Shown: one piece after another, positions 51,831 through 59,826 of the stretch
Layout: each line of letters begins with the position of its first letter
How positions within the stretch are numbered: the stretch's first letter is position 1
Source of the DNA: Maribacter thermophilus
GTDB lineage: Bacteria > Bacteroidota > Bacteroidia > Flavobacteriales > Flavobacteriaceae
Reading direction: 5' to 3'
NCBI RefSeq assembly: GCF_001020565.1
Contig: NZ_LDAS01000001.1
Location: 1,645,985-1,709,984, forward strand
Length of the DNA stretch: 64,000 nt
Translations under genes and position numbers: made by a program
The notes under the pieces: generated by a model
Seen by the model: the letters and a program-made list of their open reading frames with translations, nothing else
Database searches by the model: none
Told to the model about the DNA's origin: nothing

Positions 51831-54296
51831 TTGGGATTTTGCAAACATTTTTTTCTGCTCATGTTATTCTGCCAAACTATTTGTATTGGGCAGAATGCGA
51901 CTATTACAGGGGTTGTATTGAACGAAAACAATGAACCCCTATCTAATGTAAATATTGTTTCAGAAGAAAATGGAACCGCAACGGACGATAACGGCTTTTA
52001 TATTTTAAGCATACTCTCAGACACAAAAGTCTCTATCACATTTACCCATTTAGGTTATAAGAAGGTGATACTGAAGAACCTTTTACTTGGCACCAACGAA
52101 ACTTTTGAGTTTAACCCCGTCCTTAAGTTAAATACCATTCAGGTAGATGGAGTAACCGTGACACCAAATGGCGAAAAAAAAGTAAACGATATTCTATCTA
52201 TTTCACCTGAACAAGCAAGAAAAATACCAGGGGCCAATGCCGGTGTAGAGAACATTCTAAAATTATTACCAGGGGTTACCTCTAATAACGAACTTAGCAC
52301 ACAGTATTCTGTACGTGGCGGCAACTATGACGAAAACCTGATCTACATTAACGAAATAGAAGTATATCGGCCTTTCTTGATCAGATCGGCACAGCAAGAA
52401 GGTTTAAGCGTTGTAAACAGTGACCTAACGCAAGATGTGAAATTCTCTCCCGGGGGCTTTCAGGCAAAATATGGCGACAAGCTGTCATCGGTATTGGACA
52501 TTACCTATAAAACCCCCTCTTTATTTACCATTAAAGGAGATATTAGTTTATTGGGTATTAGTACAAGCCTAGAAACAAGGGCAAAAAACAAAAGATTCGG
52601 TAGTATTACGGGTGTACGGCATAGAAACAACGCCTTATTGTTAAACAGTCTACAAACCCAGAGCAATATTAGGCCTTCGTTTACGGACGTTCAAAGTTTT
52701 ATGAGCTATCAATTCTCCAACAAGTTCAATCTTAATTTTTTAGGAAATATTTCTGTTAACAACTATAAGAACGAACCCTTTCAACGGCAAACAAATTTTG
52801 GCACTTTTAATGCTCCCCAAACCCTTAGCATTTTCTACGAAGGATCAGAAGTCAACCGATACAGCACGGCATTAGGAGCTTTAAAGGGAAATTACTACCT
52901 AAATCAGAATACCACCCTTAAATTAATATCTTCCATTTACCACACCACTGAAGAAGAATATTCAGACGTAGTGGCCTCCTATGCCTTGGGAGAAGTGGAC
53001 AGCAACCCAAATAGCGAAAATTATGGCGGCCCCACAAATACAAGGGGCGTAGGATCACAGTTCAACAGATCCAGGAACGATCTAGATGCCTTGATATTTA
53101 ATCTAGAACATAAAGGTATCCATCATAAAAACGATACAAAATTAGAATGGGGCGCCAAATACACCCATGAAGATATAAGAGATCAGCTCAGGGAATCTGA
53201 ATTTATAGATTCCTTGGGATTTTCGGTCCGCCCCCCTACTAGCGAATTCATAAACGATCAACCAGAAACACCTTTTAACGCCCCATTAGTTGCCTACCAG
53301 AACGTAAATGCTATCAATTTTGTTAAAACAAATCGTTTTATGGGCTATGTGCAGATAGGGGTTCAAAAAAAATGGAAAGAACATAATATTTATTATAATG
53401 TGGGGCTTAGGTCCCAACATTGGACAGTAAGTGGCAAAAAAGTTGAAAAAGTGGCACAGACCGTTCTTAGCCCAAGAGTACAATTCGCAATTAAACCAAA
53501 TTGGAAAAAAGACATGCTCTTTAGATTGTCTGGAGGTGTATACCACCAACCTCCTTTTTATAGAGAGCTAAGGGACAGCACTGGCACCGTTAACCCAAAC
53601 GTTAAGGCACAAAGGTCCTTACACTTGGTAGCAGGTAACGAGTATAGCTTTTTGTTATGGAACCGGCCATTTAAACTTATTACAGAAAGCTATTACAAAA
53701 AATTAGACCATGTTAACCCTTATACTTTAGAAGATATTCGTATACGGTACAGTGCAAATAACAGTGCAAAAGCATATGTTTATGGGGCCGAATTAAGAAT
53801 GAACGGGGCTTTTGTTCCCAGTACCGAGTCATGGATAAGCCTAGGTTACCTGCAGACCAAAGAAAACAGAAACGGCAGGGGGTATATTTCAAGACCCACC
53901 GATCAGCGCTTTAAGATGGGGATTCTTTTTCAAGACTACATTCCAAATATTCCCGATTTAAAAATGTATTTGAACTTGGTATACAGTACTGGTGTACCAG
54001 GTGGGTCCCCCAGCTATGCCGACCCTTACATTTTTCAGAATAGATTAAGAGATTATAAGCGTGCTGATTTAGGAATTTCCTATATTTTTGCAAGCAAGAA
54101 CAAAACCTTTGAAAATGATCATTGGTTACGCTCTTTTAAAGAACTAAGTGTTGGTTTTGAGATTTTTAACCTGTTCAACAATCAAAATTCGATAACAAAC
54201 ACGTGGGTGCGAGATGTAGATAGCAAAAACGAATATGCCGTACCTAATTATCTTACGTCCAGGGTTCTTAATTTAAGACTACAAATGAGATTGTAA
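51831..54296 (+). CDS. TonB-dependent outer-membrane receptor
   Basis: An 821-residue receptor with three parts: an N-terminal carboxypeptidase-regulatory-like domain (ITGVVLNENNEPLSNVNI, GTATDDNGFYIL), a plug (about 115-230; KLLPGVTSNNELSTQYSVRGG, FSPGGFQAKYGDKLSSVLDI), and a 22-strand barrel with alternating strands ending in RVLNLRLQMRL with a C-terminal hydrophobic residue. No SusD partner gene is adjacent, which argues against a glycan system; the ligand is unknown. The start is TTG at 51831 with a signal HFFLLMLFCQTICIGQ; the alternative ATG 51861 gives a shorter signal. Confidence 0.9.
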   Translation: MGFCKHFFLLMLFCQTICIGQNATITGVVLNENNEPLSNVNIVSEENGTATDDNGFYILSILSDTKVSITFTHLGYKKVILKNLLLGTNETFEFNPVLKLNTIQVDGVTVTPNGEKKVNDILSISPEQARKIPGANAGVENILKLLPGVTSNNELSTQYSVRGGNYDENLIYINEIEVYRPFLIRSAQQEGLSVVNSDLTQDVKFSPGGFQAKYGDKLSSVLDITYKTPSLFTIKGDISLLGISTSLETRAKNKRFGSITGVRHRNNALLLNSLQTQSNIRPSFTDVQSFMSYQFSNKFNLNFLGNISVNNYKNEPFQRQTNFGTFNAPQTLSIFYEGSEVNRYSTALGALKGNYYLNQNTTLKLISSIYHTTEEEYSDVVASYALGEVDSNPNSENYGGPTNTRGVGSQFNRSRNDLDALIFNLEHKGIHHKNDTKLEWGAKYTHEDIRDQLRESEFIDSLGFSVRPPTSEFINDQPETPFNAPLVAYQNVNAINFVKTNRFMGYVQIGVQKKWKEHNIYYNVGLRSQHWTVSGKKVEKVAQTVLSPRVQFAIKPNWKKDMLFRLSGGVYHQPPFYRELRDSTGTVNPNVKAQRSLHLVAGNEYSFLLWNRPFKLITESYYKKLDHVNPYTLEDIRIRYSANNSAKAYVYGAELRMNGAFVPSTESWISLGYLQTKENRNGRGYISRPTDQRFKMGILFQDYIPNIPDLKMYLNLVYSTGVPGGSPSYADPYIFQNRLRDYKRADLGISYIFASKNKTFENDHWLRSFKELSVGFEIFNLFNNQNSITNTWVRDVDSKNEYAVPNYLTSRVLNLRLQMRL

Positions 54297-54301
54297 TTAC
54301 T

Positions 54302-54952
54302 ATGCAAAAAATAATTTTCTTCTTAATATTATTAGGTAGCGTTACCGTAAACGCCCAAAAGAATATTTATGAAAATGCGAGGTTCGACCAATTGAGCCGC
54401 AACCACAAAGTACTGGCCATACTACCATTTCTGACCAATTTAGATTTAAAGATCAACGCCACGGCCGAAGATTTAAAATCTTTGGAAGAAAAAGAAGGGT
54501 ATGCCGTACAGAATGCCCTGGAAACTTATTTCTCTAAAAGAAAGAAGAAAAAGAAATTGTCGGTAGAATTTCAAAACACCAAAGATACCAAAGCCATTTT
54601 GGCCCAGAACAATATCGATTATAGTAATATTGATGTATACACGACCAAACAATTAAGCGAAATATTAGGTGTCGATGCGGTCATTAGCGGTACCATCGAC
54701 TTAAAAGTTCTTTTATCAAAAGGGGTCTCTACAGATTTTAGTATCACCGATTATTTTTCTGGAAACGCAGATTATGGTCGTATAGGTGTTAAGATCAGCG
54801 ATGGTGATACCGGTAAGTTACTATGGAAGTACGAAAAGGAAATCAATAAAAAAACAGGCAAGAACACCACTGACCTAATTGATAAAATGATGAAACTTGC
54901 CATTAGAAAATTTCCTTACGAAAAAGAGAGAAAAAAGGACAGAAAAGAATAA
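54302..54952 (+). CDS. secreted protein with CsgG/GNA1162-like pattern
   Basis: A 216-residue exported protein (signal ending VTVNAQ). The mature part has KVLAILPFLTNLDLKI, a long helix ending in a lysine cluster (RKKKKKLSVEF), KQLSEILGVDAVISGTIDL and RIGVKISDGDTGKLLWKYEKEI. The order of strand, helix, 'xILGVDAVIxGxI' and 'DxxTGxLLW' resembles CsgG, LpoB and GNA1162-type proteins that assist outer-membrane channels or peptidoglycan synthases. The resemblance is an eye-level impression. It follows the TonB-receptor gene by 5 bases. Confidence 0.65.
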   Translation: MQKIIFFLILLGSVTVNAQKNIYENARFDQLSRNHKVLAILPFLTNLDLKINATAEDLKSLEEKEGYAVQNALETYFSKRKKKKKLSVEFQNTKDTKAILAQNNIDYSNIDVYTTKQLSEILGVDAVISGTIDLKVLLSKGVSTDFSITDYFSGNADYGRIGVKISDGDTGKLLWKYEKEINKKTGKNTTDLIDKMMKLAIRKFPYEKERKKDRKE

Positions 54953-54963
54953 CCAGCAATGTG

Positions 54964-56112
54964 TTATTGCAACGTAAACTCCTTTAATACGCCGACCGTA
55001 TAATCTATATCCTCTTTTGTATTATATTTTGAGAAAGAGAAGCGCAATGATGGTTTCTTCAAATCTTCTTCGTTCAAAATTTCCGACAGCACATGAGAGC
55101 CCTTATCGCTTCCAGACTGGCATGCACTACCTTTAGAACAAGCGATACCCTTAATATCTAAATGAAATAATAACATCAACCCTTTCTCTGGGGTTACGGG
55201 CAAACATACATTTACCAATGTATAAGTGCTCTTATCCATATTACCAGAAAGACCATTGAACTTCGCATCCGGTATTTCGGTCTTCACTTTCTCTATAAAG
55301 TATCTTTTTAGTTCTGAAACATATTGTTGTTCTTCCTTCAAATTGTCATACGCCAAAACAAAAGCTTCCTCTAAACCTACAATATTATGAAAGGCTTCAG
55401 TACCGGCGCGGTATCCCCTTTCTTGTGCACCTCCCGATATCATACAACCTAATCCAGAATTTTTTCTTATAAAGGCAAAACCAACTCCTTTAGGCCCATG
55501 GAATTTATGTGCGGCGGCCGCCAAAAAATCTACGGGAACTTCTTTAACATCCCACTCAAAATGCCCAATGGACTGTACAGAATCGGAATGAAAAAGAGCT
55601 CCGTGATCTTTCACTAAATTAGCAATTGACAGAACATCTATCTTATTACCTATTTCATTGTTTACGTGCATTAAACTTACTAGTTTCTTACTATCGTCCT
55701 TCTGCAACAATTCTTTCAAATGCTCCTGCTTTGGGGTCCCGTCGGCATCAAGATCTACAAACTCTAGGTTTATTAGGCCATTATCTCGTAAATCTTCAAC
55801 GGTATGAAGCACCGCATGGTGTTCAATTTTACTGGTAATTATGGTCTTTACCCCCAAATCTTTGACGGCACATCTTAGTATCATATTATCTGCTTCTGTA
55901 CCACCAGAAGTAAAAATAATCTCTGAAGGATGAGCGTTCATTCGTTTAGCAATGGTCTTTCTAGCGCTTTCTATGGCTGTTTTGGCCGTTCGCCCAAAAC
56001 TATGGGTAGATGACGGGTTACCATAATCGTTCGTTAAGGCATCTTGCATCTTGGCAATTACCTCGTCCCTAACCCTTGTTGTAGCCGCATTATCTAAATA
56101 AACATGTTTCAT
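54964..56112 (-). CDS. cysteine desulfurase (IscS/NifS family)
   Basis: PLP enzyme that releases sulfur from cysteine for iron-sulfur clusters and thiolated nucleosides. The 382-residue protein has the N-terminal LDNAATTRV, TSGGTEADN, HVNNEIG, the PLP lysine Lys203 (AAHKFHGPKG), and the catalytic cysteine Cys331 in GSACQSG within the loop typical of NifS/IscS. ATG 56112 is chosen since the protein then begins at the first conserved strand. No iscU or other cluster gene adjoins it. Could serve the molybdopterin sulfur path 30 kb away, a speculation. Confidence 0.92.
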   Translation of the reverse strand: MKHVYLDNAATTRVRDEVIAKMQDALTNDYGNPSSTHSFGRTAKTAIESARKTIAKRMNAHPSEIIFTSGGTEADNMILRCAVKDLGVKTIITSKIEHHAVLHTVEDLRDNGLINLEFVDLDADGTPKQEHLKELLQKDDSKKLVSLMHVNNEIGNKIDVLSIANLVKDHGALFHSDSVQSIGHFEWDVKEVPVDFLAAAAHKFHGPKGVGFAFIRKNSGLGCMISGGAQERGYRAGTEAFHNIVGLEEAFVLAYDNLKEEQQYVSELKRYFIEKVKTEIPDAKFNGLSGNMDKSTYTLVNVCLPVTPEKGLMLLFHLDIKGIACSKGSACQSGSDKGSHVLSEILNEEDLKKPSLRFSFSKYNTKEDIDYTVGVLKEFTLQ

Positions 56113-56212
56113 TGCTCTCACAGTCATTTTAAAGGGGACAAAAATAATTTAATTTAAGTTAATTTACACTTAAATGCTTTTAAAGCTTTCTCGGCATATC
56201 CAATATTTAATT

Positions 56213-56220
56213 TAAATTTG
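56213..56220 (+). promoter_or_regulatory. -7 promoter element of the lipoprotein gene at 56225 (near-leaderless)
   Basis: TAAATTTG at 56213-56220 ends 4 bases before ATG 56225. A TTG partner is not evident. Confidence 0.4.
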
Positions 56221-56224
56221 AATC

Positions 56225-56728
56225 ATGAAAAAATGCATCGGTATTATTCTCTTTACACTATTGTTTTCTTGTAATGATGGTGACCTTGAAATAGAAACCA
56301 TAGATTTTAACAGTATTGAAACCATTCAATATTGCGATGAAATATCCACAACATCGTCCAATGTACTTTTTAAGATAAACGGGGACGAGGCCTTGATCAT
56401 AGAACTGCCTAGCGAAGCGATCAAAAATGAAGCTACGACCGAGGATATTGTTATTGAAGTAGATGAATCGGCGTCTGTGATTTATCGTGTATTTTCAGAT
56501 GATGTAAGCTCTAGCTATTTTTGCGATGATGTTCCTCCGGTCTCGCCCACAGTTTTAACGGAGGTGAACGCCGAAGACGGGCAAATTTATATAACTACCG
56601 TAGCCGTAGACTCCGTAACCTTTGAGCATACCATAGCATTAAGTGGTATTTCATTGGTAACCGATGATGATAGTAGAATAACAGATCTTAGCATTAACGA
56701 ATTCGGGGTTATAACCACAAGTTTATAA
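56225..56728 (+). CDS. hypothetical lipoprotein
   Basis: A 167-residue lipoprotein (signal ending LFSC, Cys16). The mature chain is strongly acidic and threonine/serine-rich with beta-strand alternation; two cysteines (TIQYCDEI and SYFCDD) are about 65 residues apart and could pair. The length, acidity and lipid anchor resemble the DUF6452/other small lipoproteins of this group, but I do not recognise a family. It ends 3 bases from the converging Smr gene without a terminator between. Confidence 0.7.
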   Translation: MKKCIGIILFTLLFSCNDGDLEIETIDFNSIETIQYCDEISTTSSNVLFKINGDEALIIELPSEAIKNEATTEDIVIEVDESASVIYRVFSDDVSSSYFCDDVPPVSPTVLTEVNAEDGQIYITTVAVDSVTFEHTIALSGISLVTDDDSRITDLSINEFGVITTSL

Positions 56729-56731
56729 CGA

Positions 56732-57274
56732 TCAATAGTTCTGGTAGATATAGACCTCGGTAGCGCCCAGACCGTATTTCTGGTAATCGGCATCGTAGTA
56801 CTTCACGTTTTCGTATTTCTTAAACAGATAATAGAGTTCTTCTTTTAATACTCCGGCCCCTACCCCATGTATAAAAACTACTTTTTGAATTCGCTTGCGA
56901 ATGGCAAAATCCAATTGTCTTTTTGCCGTTTCCAACTGCAAGTTCAACATATCATGGTTGCTTAGCTTTTTCGGATTTTTAACCAATTGATTAATATGGA
57001 GGTCCACCTCCATTTTAGGCATATTCCTCTCTTTTGGTTTTACGACCTTTATATTTTTTCTTTTTGGAAGTTCCTTTTCTTTTTTAACCAATGCAACCTC
57101 ATAGTTGCTCACTTTTATATCATTGTCTATTCTAACCAATTCACTGCTATCAAATTGCAAAGAAAAACCATCATCGCTATCGACCGTAACAATAGAACCG
57201 TTGATCTTAACAATTTTACCACTGATCACATCATCAATGGCCTCTACCCTGTCTCCTATTTTTAAATCTGCCAA
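56732..57274 (-). CDS. Smr-domain protein (MutS2-like C-terminus)
   Basis: About 180 residues. N-terminal KIGDRVEAIDDVISGKIVKI is a small beta-barrel of the KOW/SH3 type, followed by a lysine-rich linker and a C-terminal Smr domain: VDLHINQL and VVFIHGVGAGVLKEEL (with the HGxGxGxL signature). Smr domains nick or bind nucleic acids; the combination occurs in MutS2 C-termini, here as a separate protein. The start is TTG at 57274, since no ATG fits and the promoter box lies at 57293-57300; a frame running to TTG 57325 would begin upstream of that box. Confidence 0.82.
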   Translation of the reverse strand: MADLKIGDRVEAIDDVISGKIVKINGSIVTVDSDDGFSLQFDSSELVRIDNDIKVSNYEVALVKKEKELPKRKNIKVVKPKERNMPKMEVDLHINQLVKNPKKLSNHDMLNLQLETAKRQLDFAIRKRIQKVVFIHGVGAGVLKEELYYLFKKYENVKYYDADYQKYGLGATEVYIYQNY

Positions 57275-57292
57275 AGTTTTGTTTTGATTAGT

Positions 57293-57325
57293 CAAAAATA
57301 ATGGTAATTTTCGGCTTTCGAACAA
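57293..57325 (-). promoter_or_regulatory. predicted promoter of the Smr gene
   Basis: Minus-strand TATTTTTG at 57300-57293 and TTG at 57325-57323, spacing 22 bases. It sets the Smr start at 57274 and lies only 9 bases from the divergent DUF2752 gene. Confidence 0.5.
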
Positions 57326-57334
57326 TTATCAAAT

Positions 57335-57640
57335 ATGCGGTTTTTAACTTTTTTTTACTTCTTGGGTATCGAAAACTATATGCTTCCATGCTTTACCAAA
57401 CAGATTTTTGATATGGATTGCCCAGGTTGTGGCCTGCAAAGATCTCTTCTTTTTTTAGTGAGAGGAGAATTTGTTTCTGCCTTTAAAATGTACCCCGCCA
57501 TATACCCCATGCTTTTACTGTTCATGTTTTTGTTGATCAGCAAATCTACCCATATAAAATATTCTAATTTGATTACCAATGTATTAATGGTAACAACCGT
57601 AGGTACAGTATTGATCAATTACATACTAAAATTCATATAA
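57335..57640 (+). CDS. DUF2752 membrane protein
   Basis: A 101-residue membrane protein with the DUF2752 signature CPGCGLQRSL (about 29-38) after an aspartate, and two hydrophobic helices after it (MYPAIYPMLLLFMFLL, LITNVLMVTTVGTVLI). The paired cysteines may bind metal or form a disulfide. It heads a short group with two CCC-motif membrane proteins 15 bases downstream. Function unknown. Confidence 0.82.
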   Translation: MRFLTFFYFLGIENYMLPCFTKQIFDMDCPGCGLQRSLLFLVRGEFVSAFKMYPAIYPMLLLFMFLLISKSTHIKYSNLITNVLMVTTVGTVLINYILKFI

Positions 57641-57655
57641 CTAAACCTTTAAATT

Positions 57656-57985
57656 ATGGAACAACAAAAATTACCCAATGTTACTATTATCATAGTACTA
57701 TCCATTCTTGGCTTCGTTTGCTGCTGCTTCGCAGGATTACCCGGAATATTGCTAGGTGGTATAGGACTATTTCTTGCTCAGAAAGATGAAAAGACCTATA
57801 AAGCAAATCCAGAGGATTATTCTAACTACAGTACCTTAAAGACTGCAAAAATTATTGCTATCGTGGTTCTTGTATTGGGTATAATCTATTTTTTAATGAC
57901 TGCCTGGTCTATCTACAATACAGGTTGGGACGCGCAAATGGAACAGTCTCGCCAGATTTTAGAACAATGGGGAATCGAAGAATAA
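57656..57985 (+). CDS. CCC-motif membrane protein, copy 1
   Basis: A 109-residue protein with two membrane helices; the first contains three successive cysteines (LGFVCCCFAGLPGILLGGI). The loop between helices is polar with KTYKANPEDYSNYSTLKTAK, and the C-terminus is acidic (LEQWGIEE). Together with the next gene it forms a pair of the 'CCC motif' type known mainly from Bacteroidota. Function unknown. Confidence 0.8.
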   Translation: MEQQKLPNVTIIIVLSILGFVCCCFAGLPGILLGGIGLFLAQKDEKTYKANPEDYSNYSTLKTAKIIAIVVLVLGIIYFLMTAWSIYNTGWDAQMEQSRQILEQWGIEE

Positions 57986-57991
57986 ATAAAT

Positions 57992-58303
57992 ATGGCCAAT
58001 CAACCTTTACCTGGGGCAAGTAATGCTCTAACATTCGGAATATTATCCATTGTATTGACCATATTCTGTTGTGGTCCCTTCGGTGCTATATTTAGTTTTA
58101 TCGGCTTAAGCAATGCTAAAAAAGCTGAAAACGTTTATAAAACTGATTCGGATAATATGTATAGTGGTTTCGAAAATGTAAAAACAGGAAGAATCTTATC
58201 CTATATTGGACTAGGTCTTGCCCTTGTCTATTTAATTTTCGCCATTATTTACTTTGGTGCCATTGTAGCTTTAGTGATGGCATCGTCGCAAGGAGAATTT
58301 TAA
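57992..58303 (+). CDS. CCC-motif membrane protein, copy 2
   Basis: A 103-residue paralogue of the preceding protein, with the same two-helix plan and loop (AKKAENVYKTDSDNMYSGFE, then VKTGRILSYIG) but the cysteine motif reduced to two residues (TIFCCGPFGAIFSFIG). Starts 6 bases after copy 1, last before the terminator at 58325-58358. Confidence 0.8.
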   Translation: MANQPLPGASNALTFGILSIVLTIFCCGPFGAIFSFIGLSNAKKAENVYKTDSDNMYSGFENVKTGRILSYIGLGLALVYLIFAIIYFGAIVALVMASSQGEF

Positions 58304-58324
58304 TTATATATAATAACAGCGATA

Positions 58325-58358
58325 AAAAAAATCCTCGATGTACATCGAGGATTTTTTT
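58325..58358. terminator. bidirectional terminator between CCC-motif genes and rocD
   Basis: Perfect 17-base inverted repeat centred on 58341/58342 (core ATCCTCGATG), A-run left and T-run right; a GTAC loop forms in practice. Confidence 0.88.
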
Positions 58359-58362
58359 ATAC

Positions 58363-59607
58363 CTATTTTTTAAATTCGGAGAGTGTTTTAATGATAATTG
58401 AAACACAATCCATCAATTGTTCACGGTTCATCACCAAGGGTGGTGCAAACCTTATAATGTTGCCATGGGTAGGTTTGGCCAATAATCCATTTTCTTTCAA
58501 TGCCAAACAAATATCCCAAGCGGTAGAACTATCTTCGGTATCGTTTACCAAAATGGCATTTAAAAGACCTTTGCCCCTAACACTGTTTACCAAATCACTG
58601 GTTGGTATAAACTTATTTAACTCCGACCTAAAAAGTTCGCCCAACTCAAATGCATTTTCAGCAAGGTTTTCTTCCTTAACAACTTCCAAAGCTGCCATAC
58701 CCACTGCTGCCGCTATTGGGTTTCCTCCAAATGTACTACCATGGTTGCCCGGACGTATAACTCCCATGACATCGTCATCGGCCAAAACGGCCGACACAGG
58801 ATAGGCACCGCCAGAAAGCGCTTTCCCTAAAATTAAGATATCGGGTTTTACATTCTCATGATCAACTGCTAACATTTTACCTGTTCTGGCAATACCTGTT
58901 TGTACTTCGTCCGCAATAAAAAGTACCCCATATTTCTCGCACAATGCCTTGGCCTTGTTCAAATAGCCTTCAGTAGGTACATAAACACCCGCTTCTCCCT
59001 GAATAGGTTCTACTAAAAAACCAGCAACATTTTTATTGGATTTCAAAGCCGCTTCCAAGGCTTCAAGATTATCGTACTCTATTTTTATAAATCCATCGGT
59101 ATACGGTCCAAAATTCTTACGTGCTATGGGATCGTTACTGAAAGATATGATAGTAGTGGTTCTACCGTGAAAGTTATTTTCACAGACAATGATCTGCGCC
59201 TCGTTTTCCGATATTTTCTTTTTCTCATAAGCCCATTTTCTACAAATTTTCAAGGCAGTCTCCACCGCTTCTGCCCCAGTATTCATAGGTAACAATTTGT
59301 CGAACCCGAAAGTCTCGGTCACGTATTTTTCATATCGGCCCAACATATCATTGTAAAAAGCCCTTGAAGTCAAGGTTAACCTTTGGGCCTGGTCGGTCAT
59401 TGCCTTTACAATTTTTGGGTGGCAATGTCCTTGGTTTACTGCCGAATAGGCCGAAAGAAAATCGTAATATCTTTTTTCTTCAACGTCCCAAACGTACACA
59501 CCTTTGCCCCTGCTCAATACTACTGGTAAGGGGTGGTAATTGTGTGCTCCGTACTTGTTCTCTAAATCAATCGCCTGTTGCGATGTTAATTGCTCTAAAA
59601 TAGCCAT
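58363..59607 (-). CDS. rocD: ornithine aminotransferase
   Basis: PLP enzyme converting ornithine to glutamate semialdehyde in arginine catabolism and proline synthesis. The 414-residue protein has [74 protein letters not shown] and the PLP lysine in [18 protein letters not shown]. The N-terminal NYHPLPVV is characteristic of ornithine rather than acetylornithine aminotransferases. The 219 bases upstream, to 59826, contain no gene and no clear promoter on this strand. Confidence 0.92.
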   Translation of the reverse strand: MAILEQLTSQQAIDLENKYGAHNYHPLPVVLSRGKGVYVWDVEEKRYYDFLSAYSAVNQGHCHPKIVKAMTDQAQRLTLTSRAFYNDMLGRYEKYVTETFGFDKLLPMNTGAEAVETALKICRKWAYEKKKISENEAQIIVCENNFHGRTTTIISFSNDPIARKNFGPYTDGFIKIEYDNLEALEAALKSNKNVAGFLVEPIQGEAGVYVPTEGYLNKAKALCEKYGVLFIADEVQTGIARTGKMLAVDHENVKPDILILGKALSGGAYPVSAVLADDDVMGVIRPGNHGSTFGGNPIAAAVGMAALEVVKEENLAENAFELGELFRSELNKFIPTSDLVNSVRGKGLLNAILVNDTEDSSTAWDICLALKENGLLAKPTHGNIIRFAPPLVMNREQLMDCVSIIIKTLSEFKK

Positions 59608-59814
59608 TTCATTATGAAATTAAAGTTGATAAAATAACCATTCCTACTGTACCTTTATTCTTTCGAAGACTCGAAAAAGCAGCGTGGGAGAGAAATCATC
59701 CTTGAAGGGTATCAAAAATACAAATTTAAGTTATCAAAATAAACAATATCGACGAACGCCCACATTCATTGTTAATACTATGTATAACTATATTCGCATT
59801 CCAAAGAAACCATT

Positions 59815-59822
59815 TATTTTTG
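59815..59822 (+). promoter_or_regulatory. -7 promoter element of rlmD (near-leaderless)
   Basis: TATTTTTG at 59815-59822 ends 4 bases before ATG 59827, implying a transcript that starts at the start codon. Confidence 0.5.
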
Positions 59823-59826
59823 CGCT

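Noticed and set aside
53286-53549. 87-residue open frame opposite the TonB-receptor gene
   Set aside because: Antisense shadow of the barrel-coding sequence; aromatic bias follows from the sense strand.
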